DNA of 64,000 nt from Lithodes maja (Eukaryota > Arthropoda > Malacostraca > Decapoda > Lithodidae), in NCBI GenBank assembly GCA_037953745.1, contig JBAKBP010000699.1, positions 186,001 through 250,000 on the forward strand, read 5' to 3'. This document shows, one piece after another, positions 1 to 10,837 of this stretch. Position numbers and translations under genes: made by a program. The notes under the pieces were generated by a model. That model did no database searches, had not been told where the DNA came from, and worked only from the letters and a program-made list of their open reading frames with translations. Position 1 is the stretch's first letter. Every line of letters begins with the position of its first letter.

Positions 1-44
<44 letters not shown>
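1..44. repeat. (AG)n microsatellite at window edge
   Basis: Pure AG dinucleotide run from the first base; its left limit lies outside the window. Confidence 0.95.
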
Positions 45-46
<2 letters not shown>

Positions 47-206
47 AAAGCTAAAGATAGTGAGGTCATCAGTAAATACAACTAAAACTCCAGGAGCCAG
101 CAGGGAAGCAATGTTTTTTTTATATCTGGATAAACTACTCAGGTCAAGAGAAGCGATTGGTCACCGTTAACCTGCATTAGCCTATATATACTGTATTTAT
201 ACTGTA

Positions 207-210
<4 letters not shown>

Positions 211-270
<60 letters not shown>
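211..270. repeat. (TA)n microsatellite
   Basis: About 30 TA units with one interruption. The Ile-Tyr open frames crossing it are artefacts of the dinucleotide. Confidence 0.95.
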
Positions 271-1089
271 TGAATAGAACCTCTGCGGAAGACCTATGGC
301 ACCGCAATTTCCATAAGAGTAGGACAATGAGGGAAATAACACCGGGAACCATCTTAGTCTATTCAAATGTTATATATTTATACCCTACAAAAAAGATCAG
401 ACTCAGTAAACATATCAAGAAGGGTTAACTATTAATAATTGAAAATACAAATTAAAAGTTCAAAATATCATACAATTCTAGTTACATATCTTAAAGTAAA
501 AGATTCGTAAAATCATATAATAGGAAAAATAACTACCATCTAATGAACAGGACACTGACGTAACATTGAAAATCTGGACAAATCATAAAGGAAAATCAAC
601 GACTAAAGATCAAGCGGGGAATAAGCACAAGGTCGGTACATGAGATAGGACAACAAATATTGTAAAAAACAACAAATAATTAATAAATACTTATGAGTTA
701 CTGATGACTAGGGAAAGTAAAGGAGGCCTAAATAAATTATATTAATCTTAAATCGTCTAAATAATACAAACAGTAAATTTCAATAGTAAAATATAAAACT
801 ACTTACTGTACAACCAGCTAGGAGTTGTCGCGACAATGGTCAATGACTAACTGACTCTGAATAGTTTGAGACGCCCAATGAACAAAAACAAGAAACAAAA
901 CACAAGCCACCAACCCCTTAATTTATTAAAGTGTTGAATTGAATTCGAAAAAGATTCATGAACAGTTATTAGCAGTATTAATTTAAGGATTTTGGTTTGC
1001 TATCCATATTTTTTCCCATATAAGTGCTTCATTATGATATCTAAATCGCTATTACTTGAAAATTAATATCAGAGAATGGATGATCCTCA
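271..1089. other. AT-rich stretch, no gene seen
   Basis: No long open frame, RNA gene or recognisable transposon end in this AT-rich stretch. It lies between a TA microsatellite and a TTAA-flanked MITE. Confidence 0.6.
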
Positions 1090-1529
1090 TTAACCCTTGT
1101 CTAGCGGGTGGGGGGGGGGGGGGTTTGGGCTTATTTGGGCATATTCAGGCCCCCTGAATGATAAATCAAGTATCTGCATGAAAAGAAATTTATTCAGCAA
1201 AAAACTAGGCGCTAAAAGCTTCAAAATGAGACCAGAACGAGCTATGTAGCACTCGTGGTTCTCATACAGTGGACCCAGTAACATGGGAGTTTAGCGTATA
1301 GCGGCATAGTTTTCCCAGCTATGCTCACTACTGGCTACACTGCCGGCCTCTCGAGAACACAGGAAACATGAGTTAATGGGTGGCGGTAAGCCCTGGGAGT
1401 CAGCTGTCTGGCCCGCTGCGCTCCCGGCCATTTGCACTCGATTTTAACCCTTTAAAAGCCTTAATAATGCTCCTAACTTGCTGCAAATTGGAGGCGGACT
1501 TAAGTCCACTCCCGATCTTTAAGGGTTAA
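1090..1529 (+). mobile_element. TTAA-flanked MITE, family A copy 1
   Basis: A 440-bp non-coding element bounded by TTAA on both sides, starting TTAACCCTTGTCTAGCGGG and ending CTTTAAGGGTTAA, so the ends form a short inverted repeat. A diverged reverse-oriented relative lies at 44823-45240; both share the outer 15-20 bases and a Gly/Cys-tract plus 'gtagcactcgtgg' block. TTAA target duplications with CCCT-type ends are typical of piggyBac-superfamily non-autonomous elements, which is the inferred class. A G homopolymer at about 1109-1124 has expanded inside this copy. Confidence 0.65.
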
Positions 1530-1634
1530 GTGAGTGATCACGAATAGCTGAAAGCGGCATTTTTTGCAGAAACTTACCAGACTCTATAGCTTTTACCAAT
1601 GTGTTCTAAATCCCTGATTTTAAATGAACGGCCA

Positions 1635-1955
1635 GAACATCCCAGGTACTGTACAGTCAGAAACCACAATTTCTGAGACACTTTAATAGGGCCCGGACAT
1701 TTGGAGCGCATCGTTTCTGGACGACAGCCCACTTTAACTATCACAAGGCCCCATACCTATGGACACACGTTTCGAACTAATAGATGCTTCACTCAGTCTG
1801 CCATGTCAAATTATAATGCTGCTGCTATGCTATGATCAACATTCTTATATTTATGGATATACAAATGACAACAAATATCTTGATTACATTCCCTTACGTA
1901 TCTACAGTAAATACGAACACAAATATTACCATTGGTATTAAGAAATTAAAAATTA
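1635..1955 (-). repeat. Dispersed repeat K, copy 1 (inverted relative to 5870-6172)
   Basis: Its reverse complement aligns by eye with 5870-6172, most clearly over a block containing 'gatagttaaagtgggctg', 'tccgggccctat' and 'tttctgactgtaca'. No ORF. Class unknown. The two copies lie on either side of the RTE LINE in opposite orientation. Confidence 0.6.
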
Positions 1956-2150
1956 AAAGAAATACTTCGAATTTGCTGCCCCACGAGAATGGCTGGGGTT
2001 CCAACTTTAAACGTTTCATTGGCTGTTAGGAAATTTGGTAGTTTAGGTTCGCTCTCTTGTCCCCCACCCCCCAGAGAGCTGTCTTCATTTCTATATTCCC
2101 AGTGACCACGTTATGCATACTTGTATTCATTTCGAAGAGGAGGTTGTTCA

Positions 2151-2245
2151 GTATTATAGTGTAAATGTTTACCTTGCATTGGTGTGTAATAAATACAGTA
2201 TTACAGTGTAAATGTTTACCTTGCATTGGTGTGTAATAAACAGTT
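2151..2245. repeat. Two-copy 47-bp tandem duplication
   Basis: A block starting gtattatagtgtaaatg is repeated 47 bp later (2198) with one change. The period happens to equal that of the large array at 49393-64000, but the sequences are unrelated. Confidence 0.85.
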
Positions 2246-2298
2246 GTGTAAAGTAACGATGGCAATTATGACGTGAATTTCTAGTTACGATTGGTCGA

Positions 2299-2336
2299 GT
2301 GTATGTGTGCGTGTGTGTGTATGTGTGCAAGTGAAC
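2299..2336. repeat. (TG)n-rich microsatellite
   Basis: Interrupted TG repeats just beyond the 3' end of the minus-strand LINE. Confidence 0.8.
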
Positions 2337-2643
2337 CGATGTGTGCTGTAATAGACAGTAGGTGACAAACACTGAAAACAGAAGTGTCTGCTTCATGACA
2401 TGGTATGGTAGTCCATCGTAGTCCGATGATGACGTTCCCTTCCTGCATTCATCTGTTGTGAGTTCTACGATGACTGTAGAGTCCTATCCGTGATGCGCAT
2501 ATCCTGCCACAGTCTGGGCACTGGTAGTCCGTGTTAGGAGGTGCTGGTTGTTCCCGGCGTGCATGTCTCCGGGCCCTCTTCTCCTGCTGGTGGTGTTTCC
2601 TCTGACGTTCCAGTTCCTTCGCTCCTTGCTGGCAGTGTGAGCG

Positions 2644-3054
2644 TCATAGTGGTCTATCTGATGCTAAGTTTTCAAGTGCAGTTGGTTGTATATTGCACCT
2701 TTTTAGTATTTTCTTTATACTGTCTTTGTATCTTAATTTGGGTCCTCCAGCTGCTCTGCGGCCTTCATGCAGCTGTCCATATAGTATTTTATGAGGTAGT
2801 CTCTCCTCTGGCATACGGATTACATGCCCAACCCATCTGAGTTGTTGTTTGTTGATAAGGGTCTCAATACTGGTGTTGTTGGCTCTTTCAAGTATTGTTA
2901 TATGAGGAACACGGTCCTGCCAGGTTATACCCATAATCTTTCGGAGGCATCTGATTTGGAAAGCCTCCAGGGGTCGTATATGGCATCTATATGTCGTCCA
3001 TGTCTCACAACCATAGAGCAAAGTGGATAAACACACAGCATTATATACAGCCAC
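2644..3054 (-). pseudogene. LINE C-terminal domain (RTE type)
   Basis: 136 codons with the STLLYGCETW, RCLRKIMGI and RWVGHVIRM motifs found downstream of RT in RTE-like elements. It is in a different frame from the RT block, which confirms decay. Its precise function is unknown; nucleic-acid binding is often supposed. Confidence 0.8.
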
Positions 3055-3068
3055 TTTGGTACAAAGAG

Positions 3069-4487
3069 TCAGGTGATTATTTTGGAAACTCTCTCTTGTA
3101 GGCAGCCAAAAGATGCTGCAGCTTGTCTCAGTCGGTGTTGTACCTCATCGTCAATACTGGCCGTTTCAGACAGGAAGCTTCCCAGATACTTGAAGTAAGG
3201 AACTTGTGCTATCTCCTCTCCTGCTAATCTGAACACTGGCTGCACAGGTGGTATCTGAGCTGACCACTGAGAAATTATTTGTGTTTTCTGGATGTTAACT
3301 GGCAGGCCCATTCTGGAGTAAGCACTTGCTGCAGCTTCAAGCGCAACTTCTAGTTCCTCTGGCGAGTGAGCTACAAGAGCACAATCATCTGCATACTGAA
3401 GTTCCAGGATATTTTCCATAGAGACTTTTGTTCTTGCTTGAAATCTACGAATGTTGAAGAGGTTGCCATCTAGTCTATAGTCTATGTTGATTCTACTTCT
3501 GTTTGCTATAGTCCTATGAAGAAGTATTATAACGCATATTACATTTTTTTTTAAAAGGACTGGTGCCAGTACACACCCTTGTCTGACTCCGGCATTAACA
3601 ACAAATGGTTCTGATGCATGGCCTCCTGCAGTGACTCTCGCCGTCATGCCATCATGAAACTGCCTTACAAGTGCCACAAATTTTGGTGGAAAGCCAAACA
3701 TATGGAGAATATTCCACAATGTTTCTCGATTTACGGTATCAAAGGCTTTTGACAGATCAATGAAGGCTATAAAAATGTCTTTATTTTGTTCCCTGCATTT
3801 TTCTTGCAATTGACGTATAGTAAAAATCATGTCAATAGTTCCTCGATCTTTACGGAAACCGCATTGTGACTCTGGCAGTATTTCCTCAGTAATTTTGGTC
3901 AACAGTCTTTGAAGCATGATTTTTGACAGCACCTTCCCTGTCACAGCTAAAAGAGAAATGCCTCTGCTGTTGCCACAATTAGATTTATCACCCTTGTTTT
4001 TGTAAATTGTGATAATAATTGCATCTTTCCATGTCTGAGGTATGTACTCCTTGTCCCAAACCTCCAAAATTAATGAGTGAATATCTCGAAGCAGTAGGTA
4101 ACCTCCATATTTAATTAGCTCTGCTGGTATACCATCTGGACCAGGAGATTTGTTATCTTTCAGGGTCTTAACTGCTCTAGTCACTTCATTAAAGGTTGGT
4201 GGTATATCAAGATCTTGAATAATGGGTTGCTCTTCAAACTCTTGTTGGCAAGTTGGATCTACATGATTGTCTTGGTTCAGCAAGTCCTTGAAGTGCTCCC
4301 CCCATCTCTCAACAATTGCCTTTTGATCTTTTATAAGAGTAGTTCTGTCTGCACTCCTTAATGGTGTAAGTGGACAGCTTGTAGGCCCATACACTTGTTT
4401 TACAGCATTATAAAAGTTGTGCATGTCATGTGCATCGGCATACCCTTGTATTTCTTGTCCCTTATTTGTCCACCAATCATTTTGCAT
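3069..4487 (-). pseudogene. RTE-clade reverse transcriptase domain
   Basis: 472 codons. RT signatures in order: a GPDGIPAELIK-like fingers motif, NSRGISLL, the palm Asp in IAFIDLSKAFDTV, GVRQGCVLAPVL, and the catalytic YADD at 3384-3395. The segment after LAPVL (around 3530-3555) is degraded to a Lys-rich string over a T/A homopolymer. The domain would copy element RNA at the nicked target. It is followed after a frameshift by the C-terminal block at 2644-3054. Confidence 0.85.
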
Positions 4488-5427
4488 TTTTCGTAAGGTT
4501 CTTTGTACATCGGATGGATCGCAATTCTTGCCAGTTCATTTTTAAGGTTTCAGAGGTTGGGTTGCTAAGAGTTGCTCTATGAGCTCTGTGCATCCTGTCT
4601 AAAAGAATGGAGATGTTGCCCAAATTTTCATCAAACCAGTCTTGATGATGTTTTGATTTTATACCAATTGAATCCTTTGCTGCTTCATAAATTAATTCAC
4701 TACGTGAAGCCCAGATTTCATCTAGTGGAATTGTCAAGTTGCTAATGGGATCTTCATCACTTAGCTTCTCAGATAAAACTCTGCGGAAGCTGTTACAAAA
4801 TTCATGGTTTTTAAGTTTAGCAACGTTTATTCTTTTCTTATTTGTATATAGACGTCGTACAGGTGGTCGTATTGTCAGTTTAAGGATAGATCTTACTAAT
4901 CTGTGATCTGTCCAGCACTCCGCTCCTCTCATTGCTCGTGTGTGAAGGACACCACTTACATCACTTCTTCTTACAATTATATAGTCTAACAGGTGCCAAT
5001 GTTTTGAGCGTGGGTGCATCCAAAATATTTTATACTTGTCTTTCTGTTGGAAAAGAGTGTTGGTAATAGTAAGGTTATGTTGAGCACACAATGTGAGGAG
5101 CCGAAGGCCATTGGAGTTCATGTGTCCTATTCCATGTTTACCAATTATACCTTCCCATATCTCATATTTTCTTCCAACTCTTGCATTGAAGTCACCTAAA
5201 CGTAGTATTGCATCATGCCTATGGATTCTGCTGAGGGCCTCGTCTAGTGCCTGATAGAATTGATCTTTGTCGTCCTCTGTAGCAGCTAGGGTAGGGGCAT
5301 ATGCACTGATGATGGTGGCATATCTGTTTTTAACAAGGGGTATTCTGAGTGTCATCAGTCTTTCACTGATTCCAACTGGCGCTTCTGGGATTTTTCTTAA
5401 GATGTCATTGTTGATGGCATAGGACAC
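4477..5427 (-). pseudogene. LINE endonuclease (APE-like) C-terminal part
   Basis: 316-codon open stretch. It shows the APE-family LGDFNARVG motif near residue 78 and the terminal catalytic W-T-D-H-R motif near residue 173. The normal N-terminal third, with the first metal-binding Asn and Glu motifs, is missing because the element is truncated at 5430; the methionine at the start is internal to the original protein. In an intact element this domain nicks target DNA to prime reverse transcription. It overlaps the next block by a few bases in another frame, so a frameshift joins them. Confidence 0.8.
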
Positions 5428-5430
5428 AAC

Positions 5431-5869
5431 GAACTATGCAATGTAAAATTACATTGTTATCATCTGGTTATGAAATGACAATGAGTTGTCAGTGGTGACA
5501 TATTGGGGGGCATTATGTAATACCACACAAAGTTAAGCTTCGGACGCTGATAGGTTTATATATTCGGTATTCATTTAGTAAACAACGTATATAACACTCT
5601 AAAGAGTAAAGGCTATAATATTATAAGCATCGCATCGTGATATTACGTTTAGCAATGGCTATAGATACCTTTTTGATGTTAGTATTATAGTTTCTGATAT
5701 ATCGCAATGTTTACACAGTGCAACAAGGTTAATAGCAGGATATAAAATGGATGAATTATATGTGAGTACCGGTATGTGTTTAATAGTAACTACTATGGGT
5801 GACGTCTGATGAATCACACACACACATACACAACGAAAGATTATCCGTTTACTGCAGGTTGGTAGTGTC
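5431..5869. other. Intergenic, no gene seen
   Basis: Sequence outside the truncated 5' edge of the LINE. It contains only short CA repeats near 5817-5830 and no supported coding or RNA feature. Confidence 0.5.
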
Positions 5870-6167
5870 TCTTTACTTTCTTAATTCTGTAATAGCTATC
5901 CGTGTTTAATGTAGATACAGGAGGGAATAACAAGCATTGGTATTTTTTTTTTTTATATCAGATTCTGTAGTATGAATCGTATCGTAGCATAACAACAGCA
6001 CAATAATTTTACATGACACGACAGACTGAGTGAAGCTTCTTAACGTGTGTTCGTACGTGTGCGGCCTCATGATAGTTAAAGTGGGCTGTCGTCCAGAAAC
6101 AATACGCTCCCAATGTCCGGGCCCTATCCAGGTGTCTCAGAAACTGCGGTTTCTGACTGTACATCAC

Positions 6168-6172
<5 letters not shown>
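5870..6172 (+). repeat. Dispersed repeat K, copy 2
   Basis: Aligns with the reverse complement of 1635-1955, including 'cagactgagtgaagc' and 'tgatagttaaagtgggctg'. It ends at a TA microsatellite. Class unknown. Confidence 0.6.
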
Positions 6173-6230
<58 letters not shown>

Positions 6231-6232
6231 TG

Positions 6233-6290
<58 letters not shown>

Positions 6291-6302
6291 TATATATATA
6301 TA
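6171..6302. repeat. (TA)n microsatellite, two blocks
   Basis: Two TA tracts separated by 'actgtataat'. Poly Ile-Tyr ORFs here are spurious. Confidence 0.95.
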
Positions 6303-6780
6303 CTAACAGGGGTACCCGGCGTTGCCCGGGTTTAAATTCTACTACCATAATTACCATCATCAATCACTACTACCACAATCATCACAATACTACTACTACC
6401 ATAATCACCGGCCTCGACCTCCCTGTGCCTCATTAAACGGCGACCTCGATTTCGGCCGCTAAATGACCTCCGATTTTGGATCTGACCTCATCCGTACCCC
6501 CATTTTGGGGGGGCTGCGAACAACTTTCGTTCCATACACCTTTTCGATCAGAGGCCTCCTTCTGCCCCAAACGGCCATTTTTTCATTTTTTGTTTCATTT
6601 TTTGTTTTTCAATTTCGGCCTCGAAACGACCTCCGATCGTGGCCTCGCCCCCTCTATGACCTGACCCAGGTCAATAGACACCCACATGCAAAGTTTCAGC
6701 TCCCCAGGTCCAAAACTGCGGCCGCCTATTAAGAACACACACACACACACACAGACAATCGGAAATATTATATATATATA
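6303..6780 (-). mobile_element. Helitron-like non-autonomous repeat, copy 1
   Basis: Roughly 480 bp, strongly similar to 25075-25519 over blocks such as 'acctccgattttggatctga' and 'gcaaagtttcagctccccag'. Read on the minus strand, the 3' end carries a GC-rich hairpin (arms ACCCGG/CCGGGT) followed after a few bases by a CTRR-T-like terminus. The 5' side is a TG/TCTG-rich leader. This is the layout of Helitron ends, but the terminus is degenerate and no helicase is present, so the class is inferred. Its 3' end abuts a TA microsatellite, as in copy 2. Confidence 0.5.
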
Positions 6781-6927
6781 TATACGTTTATTTACTTGCC
6801 TATGAATCTCCAATTGACATATCACTACCATGTGTAAGGCATACGCGGCCCTGTACCAAGCATTCCTCCATCAAGAGAGGATAACCAAGGGACAATACAA
6901 TATTTATCCCATGCTAGTCATCTATTG

Positions 6928-6929
<2 letters not shown>

Positions 6930-6976
<47 letters not shown>
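6930..6976. repeat. (AC)n microsatellite
   Basis: Uninterrupted AC dinucleotide repeat. Confidence 0.95.
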
Positions 6977-6978
<2 letters not shown>

Positions 6979-7005
6979 CACACGACAGCACTGTGGACAA
7001 GCTTC

Positions 7006-7212
7006 TTAACCCCTCCTGTTCCGTTGAAATAATGTTTACTTTATTCTGGCTACTAATTTAGTCAGTTTAGATAGGATCTCTAGCAATTATAAGGTTTCGA
7101 CCTATCTTCATAAACCTTTTTAGCTACCACTGATCCTTCCTAAGCTGCATACAATCGTCTAAATATAGGTAGAATGAAATATAACAGACGTCCCCGGTAC
7201 AGAAGGGGTTAA
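7006..7212 (+). mobile_element. TTAA-flanked MITE, family G copy
   Basis: 207 bp bounded by TTAA: left TTAACCCCTCCTGT, right ACAGAAGGGGTTAA, giving a short terminal inverted repeat. An internal 'gctgcatacaatcgtct' block is shared with elements at 46400-46615 and, in reverse, 47741-48066. Non-coding. Confidence 0.65.
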
Positions 7213-7368
7213 TAGTTTTAAAGAACACACGAGCAGGTTATATACTGTATATGTAATATATGTGTATAATTTTGTTTTACTATTTGGCTATGAGAGATGT
7301 TTACTATTCTTAAAATATTAGAAATAATACAGCACACAGGTTAATTTGTAGGTACAGTATGTGTGTGT

Positions 7369-7376
7369 AAGAGAGA

Positions 7377-7407
<31 letters not shown>

Positions 7408-7463
7408 ATTGTGTGTGCGTGTATGTGTGTTTGTGTGTGTATGTTTGTGTGTGTGTGTGTGTC
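7369..7463. repeat. (TG)n compound microsatellite
   Basis: TG repeats with scattered A and C interruptions. Cys-Val and His-Thr ORFs over it are artefacts. Confidence 0.9.
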
Positions 7464-7761
7464 TATAAATTACCCCTTGTACCCCCCACACAGTCACACA
7501 CACCATACAACAACACTGGACAAGCTTGTTAATCACGTAAATGGCTACTTGAACTAACAGTGTATATAGCTATAAAGGGGACATCAGCAGGGTATGTTTA
7601 TTATTGTTGTATACATAGTGTTTGTCTTTAGCTAGGATAGTTGTTTTGTTTCTAATCAAACTAAAAGTGTCTGGTGTTATGAACACTTTAATATAATGAA
7701 TTCAACATGCATTATGGGTTATTCTGTAGGCTAGGCATTTTATAAATACTGTATAATTATA

Positions 7762-7766
<5 letters not shown>

Positions 7767-7809
<43 letters not shown>

Positions 7810-7850
7810 TATATATATAATTATATACCGTATATATATATATACAGTAA
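7767..7850. repeat. (TA)n microsatellite with palindromic edges
   Basis: TA tracts flanked by 'taattatat' and 'cagtatata' blocks. Confidence 0.9.
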
Positions 7851-7862
7851 ATTTATAACCCA

Positions 7863-7977
7863 GAAATTCCATCCCCCTCAGACCTTCCCAGTGAAAGTCA
7901 ACAAATCCTGGATGGTAGAAAAGATGTTCTACTTCCCCGGAGCCAGAACGGTGGGTACAGCTGCCGAGACATGCACC
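7863..7977 (+). other. Possible short terminal exon (weak)
   Basis: After an AG-ending, splice-acceptor-like 'taacccag', one frame stays open for about 38 codons with unbiased composition (it includes VNKSWMVEKMFYFPGAR) and ends at a TGA near 7979. The local base composition is richer than the flanking TA tract and the MITE. No donor-side exon is visible and I recognise no family, so it could be chance or a fragment of an unknown repeat. Confidence 0.2.
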
Positions 7978-8008
7978 TGAGACAAATGCTATGCTACTTT
8001 ATCTGTAT

Positions 8009-8280
8009 TTAAGGGGGGATGGCCCGGTTTCTATGGCCCCCCTTCTCCCTAATGTTTAGCCCCAGTGGTATTTAGATCTTAAGATGCTCGGCCCATTAGT
8101 TTGGCTATTTTAAGACTGTACGTCCCATTTATTTGTCAATAATATGACTTTTCGTGCCATTTAGGTGTCGATTTTTTCCTGGCGAGCGAAAGCGAGCCTA
8201 TAATTTTAATAGTAACTGACTTTCGGCCTAGACATGTTTCTACCGAAAAATTTACAATTTGACCTTGAAGAGGGGTCTAA
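8009..8280 (+). mobile_element. TTAA-flanked MITE family F, copy F1, left part
   Basis: Starts TTAAGGGGGGATGG and contains the family core: 'ctggcgagcgaaagcgagcc', a 'ttcggcc' hairpin segment and 'ctaccgaaaaatttacaa'. It is cut at 8280 by the Harbinger insertion and resumes at 14376. The TAA at 8278-8280 is the left target duplication. Confidence 0.75.
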
Positions 8281-8331
8281 TGCCCCTTTCACACACACAG
8301 GACTCGGGTGCCGCATGCAGCAGAGTAGCTA
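8281..8331 (+). repeat. Harbinger left terminal inverted repeat
   Basis: 51 bp pairing with 14325-14375; mismatches at positions 16 and 25 only. Confidence 0.95.
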
Positions 8332-8379
8332 GTCGTGGCGGTTTTTTCCCCCGACTTGGTGGAGCTGGCTCGGTATGCC

Positions 8380-8600
8380 GCATCCAAAGGACTTCACCAG
8401 ACTACAGCCGCATACAGCTGACGTTGTCGTCTTGACTCCGGAGAAGTCTTGAGACTTGAACCGACAATGGAAATAATGGTCATTTGTACATGCCGACTAC
8501 ACCCGCATCTATAAGACTTCAGACGATCGACTCCAGACTACAGACGATCGTCTTCAGATTCGATCCGCATACACTCGCATAAAGCCGACACATACAGGTT
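8380..8600. repeat. Harbinger left subterminal short-repeat zone
   Basis: Dense recurrence of related words such as agactacag, gccgcata, acgatcg and gccgac over about 200 bp. The same words occur, mostly inverted, at 13716-14300. Subterminal arrays like this often serve as transposase or partner binding sites; that role is inferred. Confidence 0.6.
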
Positions 8601-8616
8601 CTGTGGCAAACGGAGG

Positions 8617-8625
8617 TATATAAAG
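8617..8625 (+). promoter_or_regulatory. TATA box of Harbinger transposase gene
   Basis: TATATAAAG about 30 bp upstream of an initiator-like TCATTAC near 8648 and 112 bp upstream of the ATG at 8737. The leader contains an 18-bp direct duplication (8662-8679 and 8693-8710), each copy holding a donor-like CAG/GTAC. Confidence 0.6.
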
Positions 8626-8736
8626 GGCGCTCGACCAGGGGTGGACATCATTACACCGTTGCGTCAACAGGTACGGTGACACTCTACCGTCCCGTCAACA
8701 GGTACAGTGAACTGTGCAGTGGCCCGTGCGTGCAAC

Positions 8737-10169
8737 ATGGCTGCGGACGTATTAATAACACCCTCCCAGCGCCAAAATATCGACATATACCTGGCGACCA
8801 TGTCCATGGATTTAACTCTCCAGGTTGATCTGTTAGCTCTGAAAATGGCCACTAAACAACGAAGGAGGAAGAGGAGGTCATTGTGGACGCGGAACTGGCT
8901 CCTGCGGCGGCAATTGTATGGCCACTACGAGAACATCATGCATGAGTTCATGCGCGAAGACCACCGCAGCTTCAGAAACTTCACCAGGTTGGACGTGGAC
9001 ATGTTCTGGGAGATGGTGGAGAAGATCACACCCAGGATAGAGAGACAGGACACCTTCTGGCAGAAATCCCTGAGTCCTGCCCTTCGTCTCGCCATTACCC
9101 TGCGCTACCTGGCGACTGGTGACTCATATCAAACACTCTCCTATGATTTCCGCGTCGCCCATAATAGCATTTCACTGCTGGTTCCTGACACCTGTGAGGC
9201 CATCTACCAAGAATACCACCCTCTCGTTCTGCCATGCCCCAAGACCCCGGAAGATTGGAAGAAATGTGCTGACCTCTTTGAAGAACGCTGGCAGTTTCCA
9301 CACGCTGTTGGTGCTATTGATGGTAAGCACATAGCCATTCGCTGCCCTACCAATGCTGGGTCCCTTTACTATAACTACAAGGGATTCCACTCTATTGTGC
9401 TTATGGCAGTTGTGGATGCTGACTACAAGTTACTGTACTGCGATGTGGGTGCCACTGGTTCGGGGTCTGACGGTGGTGTCTTTGCACAGACACCTATCAG
9501 GGCCGGCCTGGAGAACAACACCCTGGGACTTCCACCTCCTCAACCCCTACACAATGGTGACAGGCCTGTGCCCTACTTCCTGTTAGGTGACGACGCATTC
9601 CCCATGCGACCCTGGCTACTGAAACCATTCCCACATCGCTCAACGGACATGGGTCAGATGATCTTCTCCTACCGGTTGTCCAGGGCTCGACGGGTGGTGG
9701 AGAATGCCTTTGGCATCTTGGCTAATAGGTAAATATCTTCTATTTTTGGTGGTGTTAATGTCATTAATAAGGCTATACACTTGCATTGCTAACTAATTCT
9801 CTTTGCAGAGGCAGGTATTTGATAATAACCATGTTTTGTGTCTCCCTATTCTACAGGTGTTTGCTCACCACCATTCCCCTGCAACCCAAGAGAGTGGAGT
9901 CAGTGGTGCTGGCATGCTGTTGCCTACACAACCTCATCCGTCGCCGTTTCCCCAGTCACCACGCTGGCTTCCTTGACAGGAAGAACCCACGCACCCACAG
10001 GGTGACGCCAGGGTCTTGGAGGGATGGTGACCAGTTGGATCCGCTCCTGCCACTGACCGGAAACCAGGCCACTAATTACGCAAAGGAGTTGCGTCGCTAC
10101 ATGGCAGACTACTTCACATCACCCCGGGGCAGTGTCAGCTGGCAGGATCGCCGGTTCAGGGACTCATGA
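8737..10169 (+). CDS. PIF/Harbinger transposase (DDE), two exons
   Basis: Exon 1 is 8737-9728, intron 9729-9856 (GT...AG, 128 bp), exon 2 is 9857-10169; joined they give 434 residues. The ATG at 8737 (context GCAACATGG) is preferred over the upstream GTG at 8707. The DDE triad is visible: Asp195 in AIDGKH, Asp245 in GSGSDGGVF and Glu322 in VVENAFGIL, the family's standard spacing. An Arg/Lys-rich stretch near residues 38-46 could help DNA binding or nuclear entry. The intron splits the codon right after the catalytic Glu motif; splicing restores a continuous frame, whereas reading through hits a stop. The enzyme would excise the element and insert it at TWA sites, with the partner encoded on the opposite strand. 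No inactivating lesion is seen. Confidence 0.9.
9729..9856 (+). other. Intron of Harbinger transposase gene
   Basis: 128-bp GT-AG intron with donor AG/GTAAAT and a pyrimidine-rich CTATTCTACAG acceptor. It is required to keep the transposase frame open. Confidence 0.85.
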
Positions 10170-10837
10170 AGGTACAATGATTGTGTGTATTTTAATTATA
10201 TATTAACTGACCTACTTTGCAGCTCTTTCTAATTAAATCATACGTGCCATTGTCATATCATTTGCATATTTGTTATCTTCATATGTTTCTTATTAATAAT
10301 TATTACTTTCATTTTCAATTCTCTTCAGTCATTTGCTTTGGCATTTTATTTCATTATTCAGTATTTCCCTGACATTCAGTAACTTATTATGTCACTGTAA
10401 TGCATCATTTACATTTTATTATTATATATTCATATTTATACATATCTGGCCATTACTTTCTTGCCTTGTTATTGCCGTAACTCCCATTTGTATATGATGA
10501 GTGTATATTAGTTTCAACAAACATATATTATATTCATCTTTATTTTATTTAGTACTAACTTCTGTGAATGAATATGAAGTCTAGTCAATATTTGCTTGCC
10601 ATGTTATTTAAGTACATATTTATTTGTATTATTACTGGAGACTATTTTCAGCAAACATAAGTATTATTTATTGTTTCAGAACATATTACTGTCATATGGG
10701 ATTGGAATTCTAAACACAATATTCACAACATAATTGTATTTTAATGTTTACATGTTTTTGACATTGTTTACTGACCACCCTCGTGCTGCGGTGTGTGCAG
10801 TGTTTGATTAGGTGAGTCCAGGTTAGTGAGGCTCACA
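10170..10837. other. Convergent intergenic spacer of Harbinger
   Basis: AT-rich 668 bp between the stop codons of the two convergent genes. No ORF; presumably holds both 3' UTRs and poly(A) sites. Confidence 0.7.

Larger units (their letters stand above)
2398..5430 (-). mobile_element. RTE-type LINE, 5'-truncated
   Basis: Minus-strand non-LTR retrotransposon, about 3.0 kb, with consecutive blocks: the C-terminal half of an APE-like endonuclease, a reverse transcriptase and a C-terminal domain. The element begins inside the endonuclease near 5430 with no upstream coding sequence, the usual result of incomplete target-primed reverse transcription. The 3' end on the minus strand is a non-coding tail finishing in short ACCAT-type repeats near 2398 rather than poly(A), which is typical of the RTE clade. 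At least two frameshifts separate the coding blocks, so it cannot make a full protein. Confidence 0.85.

Noticed and set aside
2541..2840. 99-codon plus-strand ORF, Val/Leu-rich
   Set aside because: Antisense to the RTE LINE C-terminal block.
8707..8736. GTG at 8707 as the transposase start
   Set aside because: A non-ATG codon; the ATG at 8737 has a good context and the upstream bases belong to a duplicated leader segment.
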